Shown in pieces: positions 8,917-17,619 of a DNA stretch of 64,000 bases. A program made the position numbers and the translations under genes. The DNA comes from DASUPK01 sp046732465 (GTDB taxonomy: Bacteria; Actinomycetota; Thermoleophilia; Solirubrobacterales; 70-9), in NCBI GenBank assembly GCA_046732465.1, contig JBKPND010000034.1:1-64000 (forward strand), written 5' to 3'. The first letter of the stretch is position 1. Every line of letters starts with the position of its first letter. A model generated the notes under the pieces. It was not told the origin of the DNA, made no database searches, and worked only from the letters and a program-made list of their open reading frames with translations.

Positions 8917-10610
8917 GTCCCCGCTCCCAAAACCGGCGGCTCTCCAACTTCCAGATCGGGGTGATCGCGATCGTGCTCACCTTCGTCGGCTTCTACCTGG
9001 CGTTCACGAAGACGATCCCGTTCGCCGGCCACGGCTACCAGCTCAAGGCCGTCTTCGCGGACGCCCAGAACATCCGCGCCAAGAGTCCGGTCAGGATCTC
9101 GGGCGTCGACGTCGGCGAGGTCAGCGACGTCCAGCACGTGACCGACGCGAACGGGCAGGGCGAGGACGCCGCCGTGGTCACCATGGACATCAAGGACAGC
9201 GCCCTGCCGATCCGCCAGGACGCCACGATGCAGCTGCGGCCCCGGCTCTTCCTCGAGGGCAACCTGTTCGTGGACCTCCACCCGGGCAGCCCGAGCGCGC
9301 CAGAGCTCGACAGCGGCTCGGTCGTCCCCGAGAACCAGACCTCCACCTCGGTCCAGTTCGACCAGGTGCTCACCTCATTGCAGGCGCCCGTCCGGCAGGA
9401 CCTCCAGATCTTCCTCAAGGAGTTCGGGGGCGCGCTCGACAAGTACGGGGGAGCGAAGGGCCTCCAGGAGTCGTTCCGGACCTCGCCGGCAGCGTACGAG
9501 TACACCTCGCAGGTGAACCAGGCCCTCCTCGGCACTCAGCCCGGCGACCTCGCCGGCTTCGTCTCGAACCTCGACGTCGTCGCCCGCGAGCTGAACTCGA
9601 ACAGCACCGCGCTGCAGGGTCTGATCACCAACCTGAACAGCGTCAGCGGCGCCTTCGCCGCGCACCAGGCATCGCTACGCGAGGCGATCATCGAGCTGCC
9701 CCGGACCCTCGCCGCCGGCCGGCCCACCCTCTTCAAGCTGAACCAGGACTTCCCGGCCCTCCGGGCCTTCGCGCGCGAGGCGCTCCCGGGCGTGAAGGCG
9801 TCCAACGCCGCGCTCGATTCGGCGAATCCGTGGATCGGCCAGCTCCGCCAGCTGGTCTCGCGGGAGGAGCTGCGCGGACTGGTCAAGGACCTCGGCCCGA
9901 CGATCCCGGATCTCGCCGCGCTCAGCCACGACACCCTGCCGTTCCTGGAACAGGGCCGTTCACTCGCCTCCTGCTTCAACAACGTCGTCATCCCCTGGAG
10001 CAACACACCGATTCCGAACGTGAACGGGCCGAGTGACTCAGACAGCGACCCGCCCGCGGGCAAGGTCTACCAGGAGACCGCCTACGGGTTCGCGGGCGTC
10101 GCGGGCGAGAGCCGCTCCGGCGACGCGAACGGCCAGGAGTTCCGCGTGCTCGGCGGCGGCGGCTCCAACACGATCGCGCCCTTCACCACGCCCGACCTCT
10201 CCGGCCAGGTCACCGGAATCGCACCTTTCGCCTTCGAGGGCTCCCAGCCGGCCAAGCAGTCTTCGGCGAAGACGCCGTTCCGGCCCGACGCGCCCTGTGA
10301 GACGCAGGACCCACCCGATCTCCGCGCCGGAGCGCTCGGCCCCGCGCCGGCCACGAAGTCGAGCGGCCAAAGCGCCACCTCCATGTCGCCTGAACTGAAG
10401 TCGCTCGTGCAGCGTTACGGGAGCATCCTCAAGCAGGTCTCCGACGCCAAGCAGCTGAAGGGATCCGGCTCCCCAAGCGCCGCGAAGCAGCTGCTGGACC
10501 ACGCGACGACGCTGTTCAGCGGCTGGTCGAAGGACTGGACGGCCTTCCAGAAGGCGCACGGCGTCACGCCTACGGTCGTGCCGAACCCGGTCACGGGGGG
10601 GAAGCGCTGA
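8913..10610 (+). CDS. MCE/MlaD family protein (4 of 6)
   Basis: A 565-residue MCE protein with an N-terminal transmembrane helix (IGVIAIVLTFVGFYLAFTK), an MCE domain (LKAVFADAQNIRAKSPVRIS, then LRPRLFLEGNLFVDLHPGS), and the usual helical extension (LITNLNSVSGAFAAHQASLR and LNQDFPALRAFAREALPGVK). The tail is Ser/Pro/Gly-rich, followed by a final ~75-residue helical segment with several Lys. Start ATG overlaps the upstream stop by 4 bp, and its own stop overlaps the next start by 1 bp (TGATG). Confidence 0.88.
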   Translation: MSPRSQNRRLSNFQIGVIAIVLTFVGFYLAFTKTIPFAGHGYQLKAVFADAQNIRAKSPVRISGVDVGEVSDVQHVTDANGQGEDAAVVTMDIKDSALPIRQDATMQLRPRLFLEGNLFVDLHPGSPSAPELDSGSVVPENQTSTSVQFDQVLTSLQAPVRQDLQIFLKEFGGALDKYGGAKGLQESFRTSPAAYEYTSQVNQALLGTQPGDLAGFVSNLDVVARELNSNSTALQGLITNLNSVSGAFAAHQASLREAIIELPRTLAAGRPTLFKLNQDFPALRAFAREALPGVKASNAALDSANPWIGQLRQLVSREELRGLVKDLGPTIPDLAALSHDTLPFLEQGRSLASCFNNVVIPWSNTPIPNVNGPSDSDSDPPAGKVYQETAYGFAGVAGESRSGDANGQEFRVLGGGGSNTIAPFTTPDLSGQVTGIAPFAFEGSQPAKQSSAKTPFRPDAPCETQDPPDLRAGALGPAPATKSSGQSATSMSPELKSLVQRYGSILKQVSDAKQLKGSGSPSAAKQLLDHATTLFSGWSKDWTAFQKAHGVTPTVVPNPVTGGKR

Positions 10611-11953
10611 TGAGCAAGGCGATCCGCGACCACCTGCGCGACTTCCTGGCCATCCTCGGGCTGCTGATCGTCGGCCTGGTCGCGACCTACATCATCGTCC
10701 AGAACCAGCGGCTCCGGATCCCGCTGCTGGAGGAGAAGCCGTTCGAGCTCAAGGCCGATCTCTCCACCGCCCAGGCGGTGACGCCGGGACAGGGCCAGAC
10801 GGTCCGCGTGGCCGGGGTGCGCGTCGGCGACATCTCCTCCGTCGACTACGAGAACGGGCATGCGGTCGTGACGATGGCGATCGACCGCAAGTTCCTGCCG
10901 GTCTACAAGGACGCGACCATCCTGCTTCGCCCCAAGACGGGCCTCAAGGACATGTTCCTCGAGCTCGATCCGGGCACGAACTATGACCCGAGCTCGAACC
11001 ACGACGAGTACCAGGACGGGGACTCGATTCCGGTCGCCAACACCGCGCCGGACACGAACATCGATCAGATCCTCTCCGCCCTCGACGGCGATACCCGCGC
11101 CTACCTGCGCCTGCTGCTCACCCAGGGCGGGCAGGGTCTGAACGGCCGCGGCAAGGACCTCGGCAAGCTGCTCGGCAGCCTCGGCCCGATCAACCGCGGG
11201 CTGGCCCGGATCAACACCGAGGTCGCGAAACGCAAGGAGAACCTGCGCACGCTGATCCACAACATGAACCTGCTTTTCGGCACGGTCGGCCAGGACGGCG
11301 AGGGCATCCAGCAGCTGGTCTCGGCCTCCAACCAGGCGCTGGGCGCGATCGCGACTCAGACGCCCGACGTCGAGCGCACCGTCTCGCTGCTCGGCCCGAC
11401 GCTGCGCACGACGCGCGTGGCGCTCGAGAAGACCGGTCAGCTGGCCACGGTTCTCGGCCCCTCCATCAACAGCCTGCGCCCCTTCGCCCGCAAGCTGAAG
11501 CCGATCAACGACTCGCTCGCGCACCTCTCGAAGACCACCTATGACCCCGTCAAGGACGAGATCCGCCCGTTCGTCCGCAACGCCCGCCAGCCGGTTCGCA
11601 ACCTGAGGCCGGCCGCGAAGAACCTGGTGGCCGCCACCCCGCGCCTGACCAACGTCGGCAGCGAGCTCAACAGGCTCTTCAACATGGCCGCCTACAACCC
11701 GAAGGGTGCCGAGCAGCCGGGCACCGCGGGGCGGGACGAGGGCTACCTCTACTGGCTCGGCTGGCTCGCCCACGTCGGGAACAGCACCTTCTCGTCGCAG
11801 GACGCGCACGGTGTCTACCGGCACGTCTACGTGGTGGCCACCTGCGGAACGCTCAAGTCGATTGTGCTGTCCAGCCCGCTGGCTCCTCTGGTCACCGGAT
11901 TCGACAAGTTGCTGGCGCCGCCCCTCGGTACCGGAAGCGTGTGTCCGGCATGA
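10610..11953 (+). CDS. MCE/MlaD family protein (5 of 6)
   Basis: A 447-residue MCE protein, the shortest of the six. The N-terminal helix is FLAILGLLIVGLVATYIIV; the MCE domain follows (FELKADLSTAQAVTPGQGQT, then ILLRPKTGLKDMFLELDPG). The helical body holds LRPFARKLKPINDSLAHLSK and a DEIRPFVRNARQPVRNLRP repeat-like stretch. No lipobox was recognised, so which of the six is the MceE-like lipoprotein cannot be said. The start codon shares one base with the upstream stop. Confidence 0.88.
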   Translation: MSKAIRDHLRDFLAILGLLIVGLVATYIIVQNQRLRIPLLEEKPFELKADLSTAQAVTPGQGQTVRVAGVRVGDISSVDYENGHAVVTMAIDRKFLPVYKDATILLRPKTGLKDMFLELDPGTNYDPSSNHDEYQDGDSIPVANTAPDTNIDQILSALDGDTRAYLRLLLTQGGQGLNGRGKDLGKLLGSLGPINRGLARINTEVAKRKENLRTLIHNMNLLFGTVGQDGEGIQQLVSASNQALGAIATQTPDVERTVSLLGPTLRTTRVALEKTGQLATVLGPSINSLRPFARKLKPINDSLAHLSKTTYDPVKDEIRPFVRNARQPVRNLRPAAKNLVAATPRLTNVGSELNRLFNMAAYNPKGAEQPGTAGRDEGYLYWLGWLAHVGNSTFSSQDAHGVYRHVYVVATCGTLKSIVLSSPLAPLVTGFDKLLAPPLGTGSVCPA

Positions 11954-11978
11954 GGCTGATGAACGGAGAGAGCGCGTA

Positions 11979-13664
11979 ATGCAGAAGCAGGCACCCTCAG
12001 CGGGACGCATCCTCGTGGCGGTCGGCTTCACGCTGTCCTGTTTCGGGCTGCTGCTCTTCCTCTGGGTGACCTTCGGCGGGCCGATCCCCTTGAAGCCGGA
12101 GAGCTACCGGTTCACCGCCGACTTCCCTGAGGCGATCACCCTGCAGAAGGAGGCCGACGTGCGGATCGGCGGTGTCTCGGTCGGGAAGGTCAAGGACATC
12201 GGTCTGGCGCCCGACAGCGAGTGCCAGAAGGACCCGACCACCTGCAACACGACGAGGGCCACGATCGAGATCGAGCCGCAGTACGCGCCGATCTCCTCCG
12301 ACGCGAGGGCGATCCTGCGCCAGAAGACGCTGCTCGGCGAGACGTACGTCGAGCTCACCACCGGCAGCCAGACCGCGGCGCAGAGCGGCACCGACACCAC
12401 AAGCGTCATCGAGAACGCCAACGCCACCCAGGCGCAGTCGAACACGATCGACGTCGGCCAGCTCTCGGGTGACGACGCGCCTCAGCCGATCCCCGAGGGC
12501 GGCCATCTGGCGCAGACCCAGGTCCAGGACCAGACTCAGATCGACGAGATCTTCCAGGGCTTCGACGAGCCGACCCGCCAGGCGTTCCAGTCCTGGATGC
12601 AGAACGCGGGCATCGCGATCAACGGCGAGGGCCTGTCGCTGAACGATGCGTTCGGCAACCTCGGGCCCTTCGCGTCGGACGCGAGCGACGTGCTCGGCAC
12701 GCTGCGCCGCCAGGAGGAGTCGCTGCGCACGCTGGTCCACGACACGGGTGACGTCTTCGCGGCGCTTACGGAGCACGACCAGGCGCTCGCCGGGGCGATC
12801 GTGGGTGCGAACCGCACCTTCGGGGCGCTGGCCTCGCAGAGCCGGGCGCTGTCGGACACCTTCAAGATCTTCCCCACGTTCGAGAACGAGGGCCGCCTGA
12901 CGCTCGACAGGCTGAAGGGCTTCGCCGCGGACGCCCAACCGGTCTTCCACGACCTGAAGCCCGTCGCCCGCGACCTCAGCCCGACCCTCCGTGACGTGCG
13001 CCGGCTCGCGCCCAAGGCGCGGAAGCTGTTCAAGAACCTCGACCCGCTGATCAAGGCGTCCGCGACGGGGTTCCCCTCGCTGAGCAGCTTCCTGCGCGAG
13101 CTGCGCCCGGTGATGGACAACTTCGACCCGTTCCTGGCCAACCTCAACCCGGTTGTCCGCTGGCTCGACTACCAGGCACCGGTCGTGACCGACTTCCTCT
13201 CCAACCCCTCATCGTCGACCGCCGACTACATGCCGTTCCAGGCCGGGCAGGGGGCCCCGCTCCACCTCTCGCGGCAGATGACGATCTTTACCTCCGAGTC
13301 GCTCTCGATCTATCCCCAGCGGCTCAACACGAACCGCGGCAACGGTTACCTGCAGCCGTTCGCGATCGGCAGCTTCTTCCCGACGACGCAGGCCGAGATC
13401 TTCCCGAGCCACGACTGCAACAACACCTTCGGCGGCCAGCCTGTGACGCACAACCCGGAGTCCAGCCCGCCACAGGAGGAGAGCGGCCAGTTCCCGTTCT
13501 CGTCGGTGATCAGTCCGACCTCGCCCGACATGGTCGGCCCGAACTTCCCGGGCGGCACGCCTGCCTCGCCGGGCCCCTCCGCGTACGCAGCCTGCACGAT
13601 CGCGCCGGACTTCCCGGCGGCCTTTGGGGGCGGCAAGATCCCCGAGGTCCTGCCCGACCAGTAG
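11979..13664 (+). CDS. MCE/MlaD family protein (6 of 6)
   Basis: A 561-residue MCE protein. The ATG at 11979 follows GGAGAG at good distance and lies 25 bp after the previous stop; longer in-frame reading into the upstream gene is a shadow. An N-terminal membrane helix (ILVAVGFTLSCFGLLLFLW) precedes the MCE domain (FTADFPEAITLQKEADVRIG, then LRQKTLLGETYVELTTGS), which carries a Cys-containing insertion (DSECQKDPTTC). The helical body includes LRDVRRLAPKARKLFKNLDP. It closes the mce block; SCP2 follows 20 bp later. Confidence 0.88.
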   Translation: MQKQAPSAGRILVAVGFTLSCFGLLLFLWVTFGGPIPLKPESYRFTADFPEAITLQKEADVRIGGVSVGKVKDIGLAPDSECQKDPTTCNTTRATIEIEPQYAPISSDARAILRQKTLLGETYVELTTGSQTAAQSGTDTTSVIENANATQAQSNTIDVGQLSGDDAPQPIPEGGHLAQTQVQDQTQIDEIFQGFDEPTRQAFQSWMQNAGIAINGEGLSLNDAFGNLGPFASDASDVLGTLRRQEESLRTLVHDTGDVFAALTEHDQALAGAIVGANRTFGALASQSRALSDTFKIFPTFENEGRLTLDRLKGFAADAQPVFHDLKPVARDLSPTLRDVRRLAPKARKLFKNLDPLIKASATGFPSLSSFLRELRPVMDNFDPFLANLNPVVRWLDYQAPVVTDFLSNPSSSTADYMPFQAGQGAPLHLSRQMTIFTSESLSIYPQRLNTNRGNGYLQPFAIGSFFPTTQAEIFPSHDCNNTFGGQPVTHNPESSPPQEESGQFPFSSVISPTSPDMVGPNFPGGTPASPGPSAYAACTIAPDFPAAFGGGKIPEVLPDQ

Positions 13665-13684
13665 CCCTGAATAGGATCTCTCGC

Positions 13685-14104
13685 GTGGCGTACTTCAAGG
13701 ACGCCCAGGAGGTCTACGACACGATCGGAAAGCTGTTCGCGGAGCTCGCCGCCGACGATGAGTTGGCACCCAAGTTCCGCGAGGCGAACACGATCGTTCA
13801 GTACCAGCATCGCGACCCCGAGTCGACGATCACGGTCCGCCTGAAGCAGGACGAGCCGACCGACGTCGATTTCGGAGAGACCGAGATGGAGCCGGACGTC
13901 GTGATGAGCATGGAGGCGGACACGGCGCACCGCTTCTGGCTCGGGAGGGTGGACGTGACCACCGCGCTCGCCCGGGGCCAGATCAAGGCCAGCGGCCCGG
14001 TGGCGAAGATCCTCAAGCTCGTGCCCTTGACCAAGCCCGTCTTCCCGCGCTACAAGGCCCTGCTCGAGGCCCAGGGCCGCGACGATCTGGTCAGGATCGA
14101 TTGA
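13685..14104 (+). CDS. SCP2 sterol-binding domain protein
   Basis: A 139-residue, single-domain SCP2 (sterol carrier protein 2) protein, predicted cytoplasmic, with a hydrophobic tunnel for acyl chains or sterols. Family features visible are the central strands (TITVRLKQDEPTDVDFGETE), the MSMEADTAHRFWLGRVDV segment and the helix after GQIKASGPVAKILKLVPL. GTG start. It begins 20 bp after the last mce gene, so it probably belongs to the same transcript and may receive lipid delivered by the MCE system; that functional link is inference. Confidence 0.83.
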   Translation: MAYFKDAQEVYDTIGKLFAELAADDELAPKFREANTIVQYQHRDPESTITVRLKQDEPTDVDFGETEMEPDVVMSMEADTAHRFWLGRVDVTTALARGQIKASGPVAKILKLVPLTKPVFPRYKALLEAQGRDDLVRID

Positions 14105-14787
14105 GCGCGAAGGGGGATGCGCAGGAGTGGGCCGCGATCGTCTCCGGCCTGGCGGAGGAGCGCGGCCTCCGCTACGAGCCGATCGGCGGCATCAATCCCG
14201 TTGGAGCGCCGGTCGCGCTCTGTCCCGGCGGCACCAACCGCATCACGGGTGAGCTGAGCGACGGCTTCTTCGGCTCCTCATGCGACGCCGACGAGCACGA
14301 GGAGGGGGGCTTCGGCCGCAAGGCGATCCTCCCCGGCGCCCTGCTGGTCAAGGCGCATATGCCGGACCTGGCGACAGTCGTCCCGGTCTTCGACGTTGAG
14401 TCGCTCGAGCACACCGCCGGTGACACCGTCGACCGGTTCTCGCGGCGGCGGGTCGAGTTCGAGAGCGTCGACTTCAACAAGCGGTTCATCGCCACCGTGC
14501 CGAAGGACCACGACCCGGTCGCGCTCCGCGAGCTCTTCAGCCCCGCCTTCATCGACTGGATCACGCGGATTCCCGCCGAGGTCGACTTCGGAATCACTGA
14601 ACAGCAGCTCTTCTTCAACTGGAAACTGCGTCAGCGCTCGAAGGAGGAGCTCAAGGAGGCGCTGCACTCCGCCGGCGGCATCTTCGACCGCCTCCATCGC
14701 GAGATGGAGGAGAACAACCTCGACATCTACAAGGCCGGCCCCTGGAACGCGGGGCTGGAGCCGTTCCCCCAGAGGGCCGGTTCCTAG
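14101..14787 (+). CDS. Hypothetical protein cotranscribed with SCP2
   Basis: A 228-residue protein not firmly recognised. It starts with TTG overlapping the SCP2 stop by 4 bp (TTGA), so it is translationally coupled to the mce-SCP2 operon. No signal peptide or membrane segment is evident. The central part (VEFESVDFNKRFIATVPKDH, then LRELFSPAFIDWITRIP) resembles the core of DUF3137-type proteins, in which a partial-unfolding-like beta domain is followed by an F..KF/RF motif, but this is weak. The C-terminus is a charged helix. Its stop overlaps a convergent PPOX gene by 4 bp. Confidence 0.7.
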   Translation: MSAKGDAQEWAAIVSGLAEERGLRYEPIGGINPVGAPVALCPGGTNRITGELSDGFFGSSCDADEHEEGGFGRKAILPGALLVKAHMPDLATVVPVFDVESLEHTAGDTVDRFSRRRVEFESVDFNKRFIATVPKDHDPVALRELFSPAFIDWITRIPAEVDFGITEQQLFFNWKLRQRSKEELKEALHSAGGIFDRLHREMEENNLDIYKAGPWNAGLEPFPQRAGS

Positions 14788-15740
14788 GACCGCTCTCGGA
14801 GACGCCGGCGGTAGGTCCGGTAGAAGCCCGGGCCCTTCTTGACGAAGTCCTGGAAGCGCGTGAGGCGGCCTTCTGGTATCTCGAATCCGCCGACGACCCT
14901 CCTGGGGACGAGCCGCCAACCCTCCTCCGCAGGGGCGAGGTTCCCGCGGACCTGCATGTTGCGCTGCCAGGTGAAGTCCGGCGCGTGGCGGTGAACGGTG
15001 AGGCAGGCGCGGCCCTCGATCAGCGGCAGGCCCGCCGGTTCCGCAGCGATCGCGATCTCCTGCCGCGACGCGTCCGCGGTGAACGGCACGCGCACGGAGA
15101 TCGGAAATCCGTCCGGGCCCATCCAGCTCAGCACGGCCGTCTCGTGCTCGTCCAGGAGGTCCATCCGCCGGTCCCAGGCCGCCGCGCCGCCCGAGGGCTG
15201 CCCATGCGGCTCCGGTGGCTCCTCCGCATGGCCCGAGCGCACCTCCTCCAGGTGGGCATCGTGCACCACGGGCTCCTCGGCCAGATTTCCCTCGGGCCAG
15301 ACGAAGACCCGTTCGGGTCTGACCTTGACGTAGAGCCGCGCGTAGTACCAGTTGAGCAGGCTGCGCATCGGCTTCGGCGGGTGCATCTTCCTGGTGGCGG
15401 GCAGCTTCACGATCGACTCGCGGTAGTAGCGGTCGGCGTTGGCCTTCAGGTCCTCGTCGTCCACGGTCGCCGTGCCCTGGACGAGGACCTTGATCCCGGT
15501 CTCGACGCCCGAACCGGTCGCGTCGGAGAACAGCAGGGAAACGCTCGGATGGGCGCGGGCGTCGTCGGCCTTCTTCGGGTAGCCGAGGCCGGTGGTCACG
15601 TCGATCGTGGGCCCGCTGCCCTCGTAGTAGGGGGTGACCGGCCAGGTGATCGGCTGCTTGCGCGCATCGACCGTCGTGAACTCGCAGGTGATGAAGCGTT
15701 CGAAGGCGTCGCGGACCTCTGCCGGCAGGGTGCTCGTCAT
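14784..15740 (-). CDS. Pyridoxamine 5'-phosphate oxidase-like (PPOX) tandem split-barrel protein
   Basis: A 318-residue protein with two consecutive FMN/F420-binding split-barrel domains. The first (~1-150) has FITCEFTTVDARKQPITWPV and PSVSLLFSDATG, followed by a strand with VLVQGTATVDDEDL. The second (~185-300) has LLDEHETAVLSWMGPDGFPI, a degenerate copy of the same fold, and LIEGRACLTVHRH. A charged linker rich in Glu/Pro joins them. The reaction is unknown; related actinobacterial proteins use F420 or FMN. No operon partners: the NUDIX gene upstream on the same strand is 12 bp away and may be co-transcribed. Confidence 0.78.
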   Translation of the reverse strand: MTSTLPAEVRDAFERFITCEFTTVDARKQPITWPVTPYYEGSGPTIDVTTGLGYPKKADDARAHPSVSLLFSDATGSGVETGIKVLVQGTATVDDEDLKANADRYYRESIVKLPATRKMHPPKPMRSLLNWYYARLYVKVRPERVFVWPEGNLAEEPVVHDAHLEEVRSGHAEEPPEPHGQPSGGAAAWDRRMDLLDEHETAVLSWMGPDGFPISVRVPFTADASRQEIAIAAEPAGLPLIEGRACLTVHRHAPDFTWQRNMQVRGNLAPAEEGWRLVPRRVVGGFEIPEGRLTRFQDFVKKGPGFYRTYRRRLRERS

Positions 15741-15752
15741 CTGCGTTGATTC

Positions 15753-16340
15753 TTACGGAAGCTCGTCCGGCAGGACGATCCTCCGCTCCTCGCCCTCGCC
15801 TACTACCTCGGGCTCGACGGGCTTCACCTCTCGGCGCCGCGCTGCGTCCAGCGCTTCGGCGGCGCTGGCGTAGCCGATCAGGGACTCGAGGTGCTTGATC
15901 GTCGGGAACACCAGCGGCAGTTCGCCGGCGCGATGGCTGTCCAGGGCGGCCTGGGGCTCGAACCACCCGGCGTCCACCGTCTCCGCCCCGTCGGCCTTCG
16001 GCGGCGAGTGGGCCGGCGCCAGGGCGAGGTAGAAGCGCGTGTCGAAGCGGATCGAAACGACCTTCGGAGTGATCCAGCGCGAATAGGCGACCAGCTCCTC
16101 GGCCGGGACCTCGATGTCCGCCTCCTCGGCCAGCTCCCTCACGGCCGCGGCCCGATGGGCCGCCTCGCCATCCCCGTCACCGGGATCCACGGATCCCCCG
16201 GGGAAGACCCAGACGCCGGGCATGAACCGCGCCTCGGGATTTCGGCGCACGAGCAGGACCTGGAGGCCCCGTTCCGCGTGCTTGCCGCCCCTGCGGAGCA
16301 GGATCACCGTCGCGGCCGGTCGAGGAGCAGCGGGTTCCAC
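15753..16340 (-). CDS. NUDIX hydrolase
   Basis: A 195-residue NUDIX-domain hydrolase. The Nudix helix is visible as FPGGSVDPGD followed, after a short acidic insertion, by AAVRELAEEADIEV (REx2EE core). SRWITPKVVSIRFDTRFYLA is typical of the NUDT7/NUDT19-like branch that includes CoA and acyl-CoA diphosphatases, which would suit the lipid context, but substrate is not provable here. A C-terminal ~40-residue charged tail extends beyond the domain. It is divergent from rubredoxin, with 33 bp between the starts. Confidence 0.85.
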   Translation of the reverse strand: MEPAAPRPAATVILLRRGGKHAERGLQVLLVRRNPEARFMPGVWVFPGGSVDPGDGDGEAAHRAAAVRELAEEADIEVPAEELVAYSRWITPKVVSIRFDTRFYLALAPAHSPPKADGAETVDAGWFEPQAALDSHRAGELPLVFPTIKHLESLIGYASAAEALDAARRREVKPVEPEVVGEGEERRIVLPDELP

Positions 16341-16373
16341 CTGCCGAGACCGTACTCGTTACCCTGCCGCCCG

Positions 16374-16559
16374 ATGGAAGCGGAGACCACCACCAAGCAG
16401 CTCTACATCTGCACCTCGTGCGGATTCATCTACGACCCCGACGAGGGTGACCCGGACGGCGGGGTACCGCCCGGAACCGCATTCGACGACATCCCCGACG
16501 ACTGGTTCTGCCCGGTCTGCGGGGCCCGCAAGGCGGACTTCGAGCCCTACGAGGAGTAG
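16374..16559 (+). CDS. Rubredoxin
   Basis: A 61-residue rubredoxin carrying one Fe(Cys)4 centre for one-electron transfer. Both iron-binding knuckles are intact: CTSCGFIYDPDEGDPDGG and DWFCPVCGARKADFEP. The aromatic core (Tyr, Trp, Phe) is present. The ATG at 16374 gives the normal small size; upstream in-frame sequence is the reverse of the NUDIX gene. No alkane hydroxylase or other obvious redox partner sits beside it; the P450s 33-40 kb away are a possible but unproven client. Confidence 0.92.
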   Translation: MEAETTTKQLYICTSCGFIYDPDEGDPDGGVPPGTAFDDIPDDWFCPVCGARKADFEPYEE

Positions 16560-16560
16560 G

Positions 16561-17619
16561 TCAGTCCAGGGCGGCCTCGCGCCGCCGTCGGTTCAGCTCG
16601 CGGCCGCCGAGCCAGCCGAGCGCGAGTAGCGCCGTGAGCGGCACCAGCACCGCGAGGGTGACGAGCGTCCCTCCAGCGATCGCCTTGAGGACGTCGACTG
16701 AGTCGTCGGCCGCGTCGCCGATCGACCAGTTGCCCTCCCCATCGGCCCGGATCTGCACGGTCACCGGCGCGTAGGTAACGCGCCCCTTCAGACCGCGGAG
16801 CGCCTCACGCGCTGCGACCAGCTGCTGTCGCGCCGTGACGAGCTGCTGGCGGATCGATGCGGCCTCAGCCGGATCTGTCGCGTTGCGCAGTTGCGTGAGC
16901 AGCGAATCGACCTTGGCGCGCGCCTGGTGGTAGGCCTTGCCGGCGTCGACGTAAGCACCGGTGACGTTGGCGCTGCCCTCGTCGCGGCTCACCACCCGGC
17001 CCAGCCCGGAGAGATCGTCGAGCGCCTCTCGCAGCTGCGCCGCCGGAATGCGGAGCTGGAAGAAAGCATGTCCGTTCGATCCGCCGACGTGCATGTCCGA
17101 GGAATCGACGAACCCGTCGTAGCGATTGGTCACATCGACGACTCCGTCCGCGGCGCCCTGGAGGTTGCCCGCATCGGTCGAGAGGCCGAGGGAGGCGGAT
17201 AGCTCCTGGATCTGCTGGTGACCAATGCGAGGACGGCTGCCAGCCACTCCCGGCGGGGCGCCTGTTTCACCTCCGAGCACCTGCGACGTTGGTCCCTTGC
17301 TGATCTCCGGCCCCGCCTTTGTGCCAGGCGCAACGGCGGTGCTTGCCGGCGGTGTGCGCGACTCCGTCTGGAGCGTCCCACCGTTTGATGCGGTCTTCAC
17401 GCCCGTGTTCGAGACGACGACCGCGATCACGGCGATCGCGGCCAGGCCCGTGAGGACCGGAGCCAGCAGTCTCCACGAGAGCTCGCGATCGCCCGCCTCC
17501 GGCTTCGCGGCCGGGAATCCGGCGGTCGCGCGCCGATCCAGCGTCGCGGCGAAGCTCGGGTCTGGTGTTGTGCGCAGGGCACGCAGCTCCGCGCCGATCT
17601 GCTCGTCAGTCAGCCTCAT
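16561..17619 (-). CDS. DUF4349 membrane protein, putative anti-sigma partner
   Basis: A 352-residue protein. The N-terminal ~45 residues (LTDEQIGAELRALRTTPDPS) are cytoplasmic and resemble the short sigma-binding start of anti-sigma factors. A transmembrane helix follows (LTGLAAIAVIAVVVSNTG), then an extracytoplasmic DUF4349 domain with VVDVTNRYDGFVDSSDM and a coiled coil (KVDSLLTQLRNATDPAEAAS, with ARQQLVAAREALRGLKGRV), and a second transmembrane helix near the C-terminus ending in basic residues. Its ATG overlaps the end of the ECF sigma gene by 14 bp, so it is co-translated with it. Anti-sigma function is inferred from topology and coupling. Confidence 0.8.
   Translation of the reverse strand: MRLTDEQIGAELRALRTTPDPSFAATLDRRATAGFPAAKPEAGDRELSWRLLAPVLTGLAAIAVIAVVVSNTGVKTASNGGTLQTESRTPPASTAVAPGTKAGPEISKGPTSQVLGGETGAPPGVAGSRPRIGHQQIQELSASLGLSTDAGNLQGAADGVVDVTNRYDGFVDSSDMHVGGSNGHAFFQLRIPAAQLREALDDLSGLGRVVSRDEGSANVTGAYVDAGKAYHQARAKVDSLLTQLRNATDPAEAASIRQQLVTARQQLVAAREALRGLKGRVTYAPVTVQIRADGEGNWSIGDAADDSVDVLKAIAGGTLVTLAVLVPLTALLALGWLGGRELNRRRREAALD

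Noticed and set aside
11706..11978. N-terminal extension of the sixth MCE protein to GTG 11706
   Set aside because: It overlaps the fifth mce gene out of frame with Ser/Arg-rich sequence; ATG 11979 has a ribosome binding site and places the membrane helix correctly.
15891..16373. Rubredoxin as a 222-aa fusion beginning at 15891
   Set aside because: The first 160 residues are the reverse of the NUDIX gene; the 61-residue product is the normal rubredoxin size.
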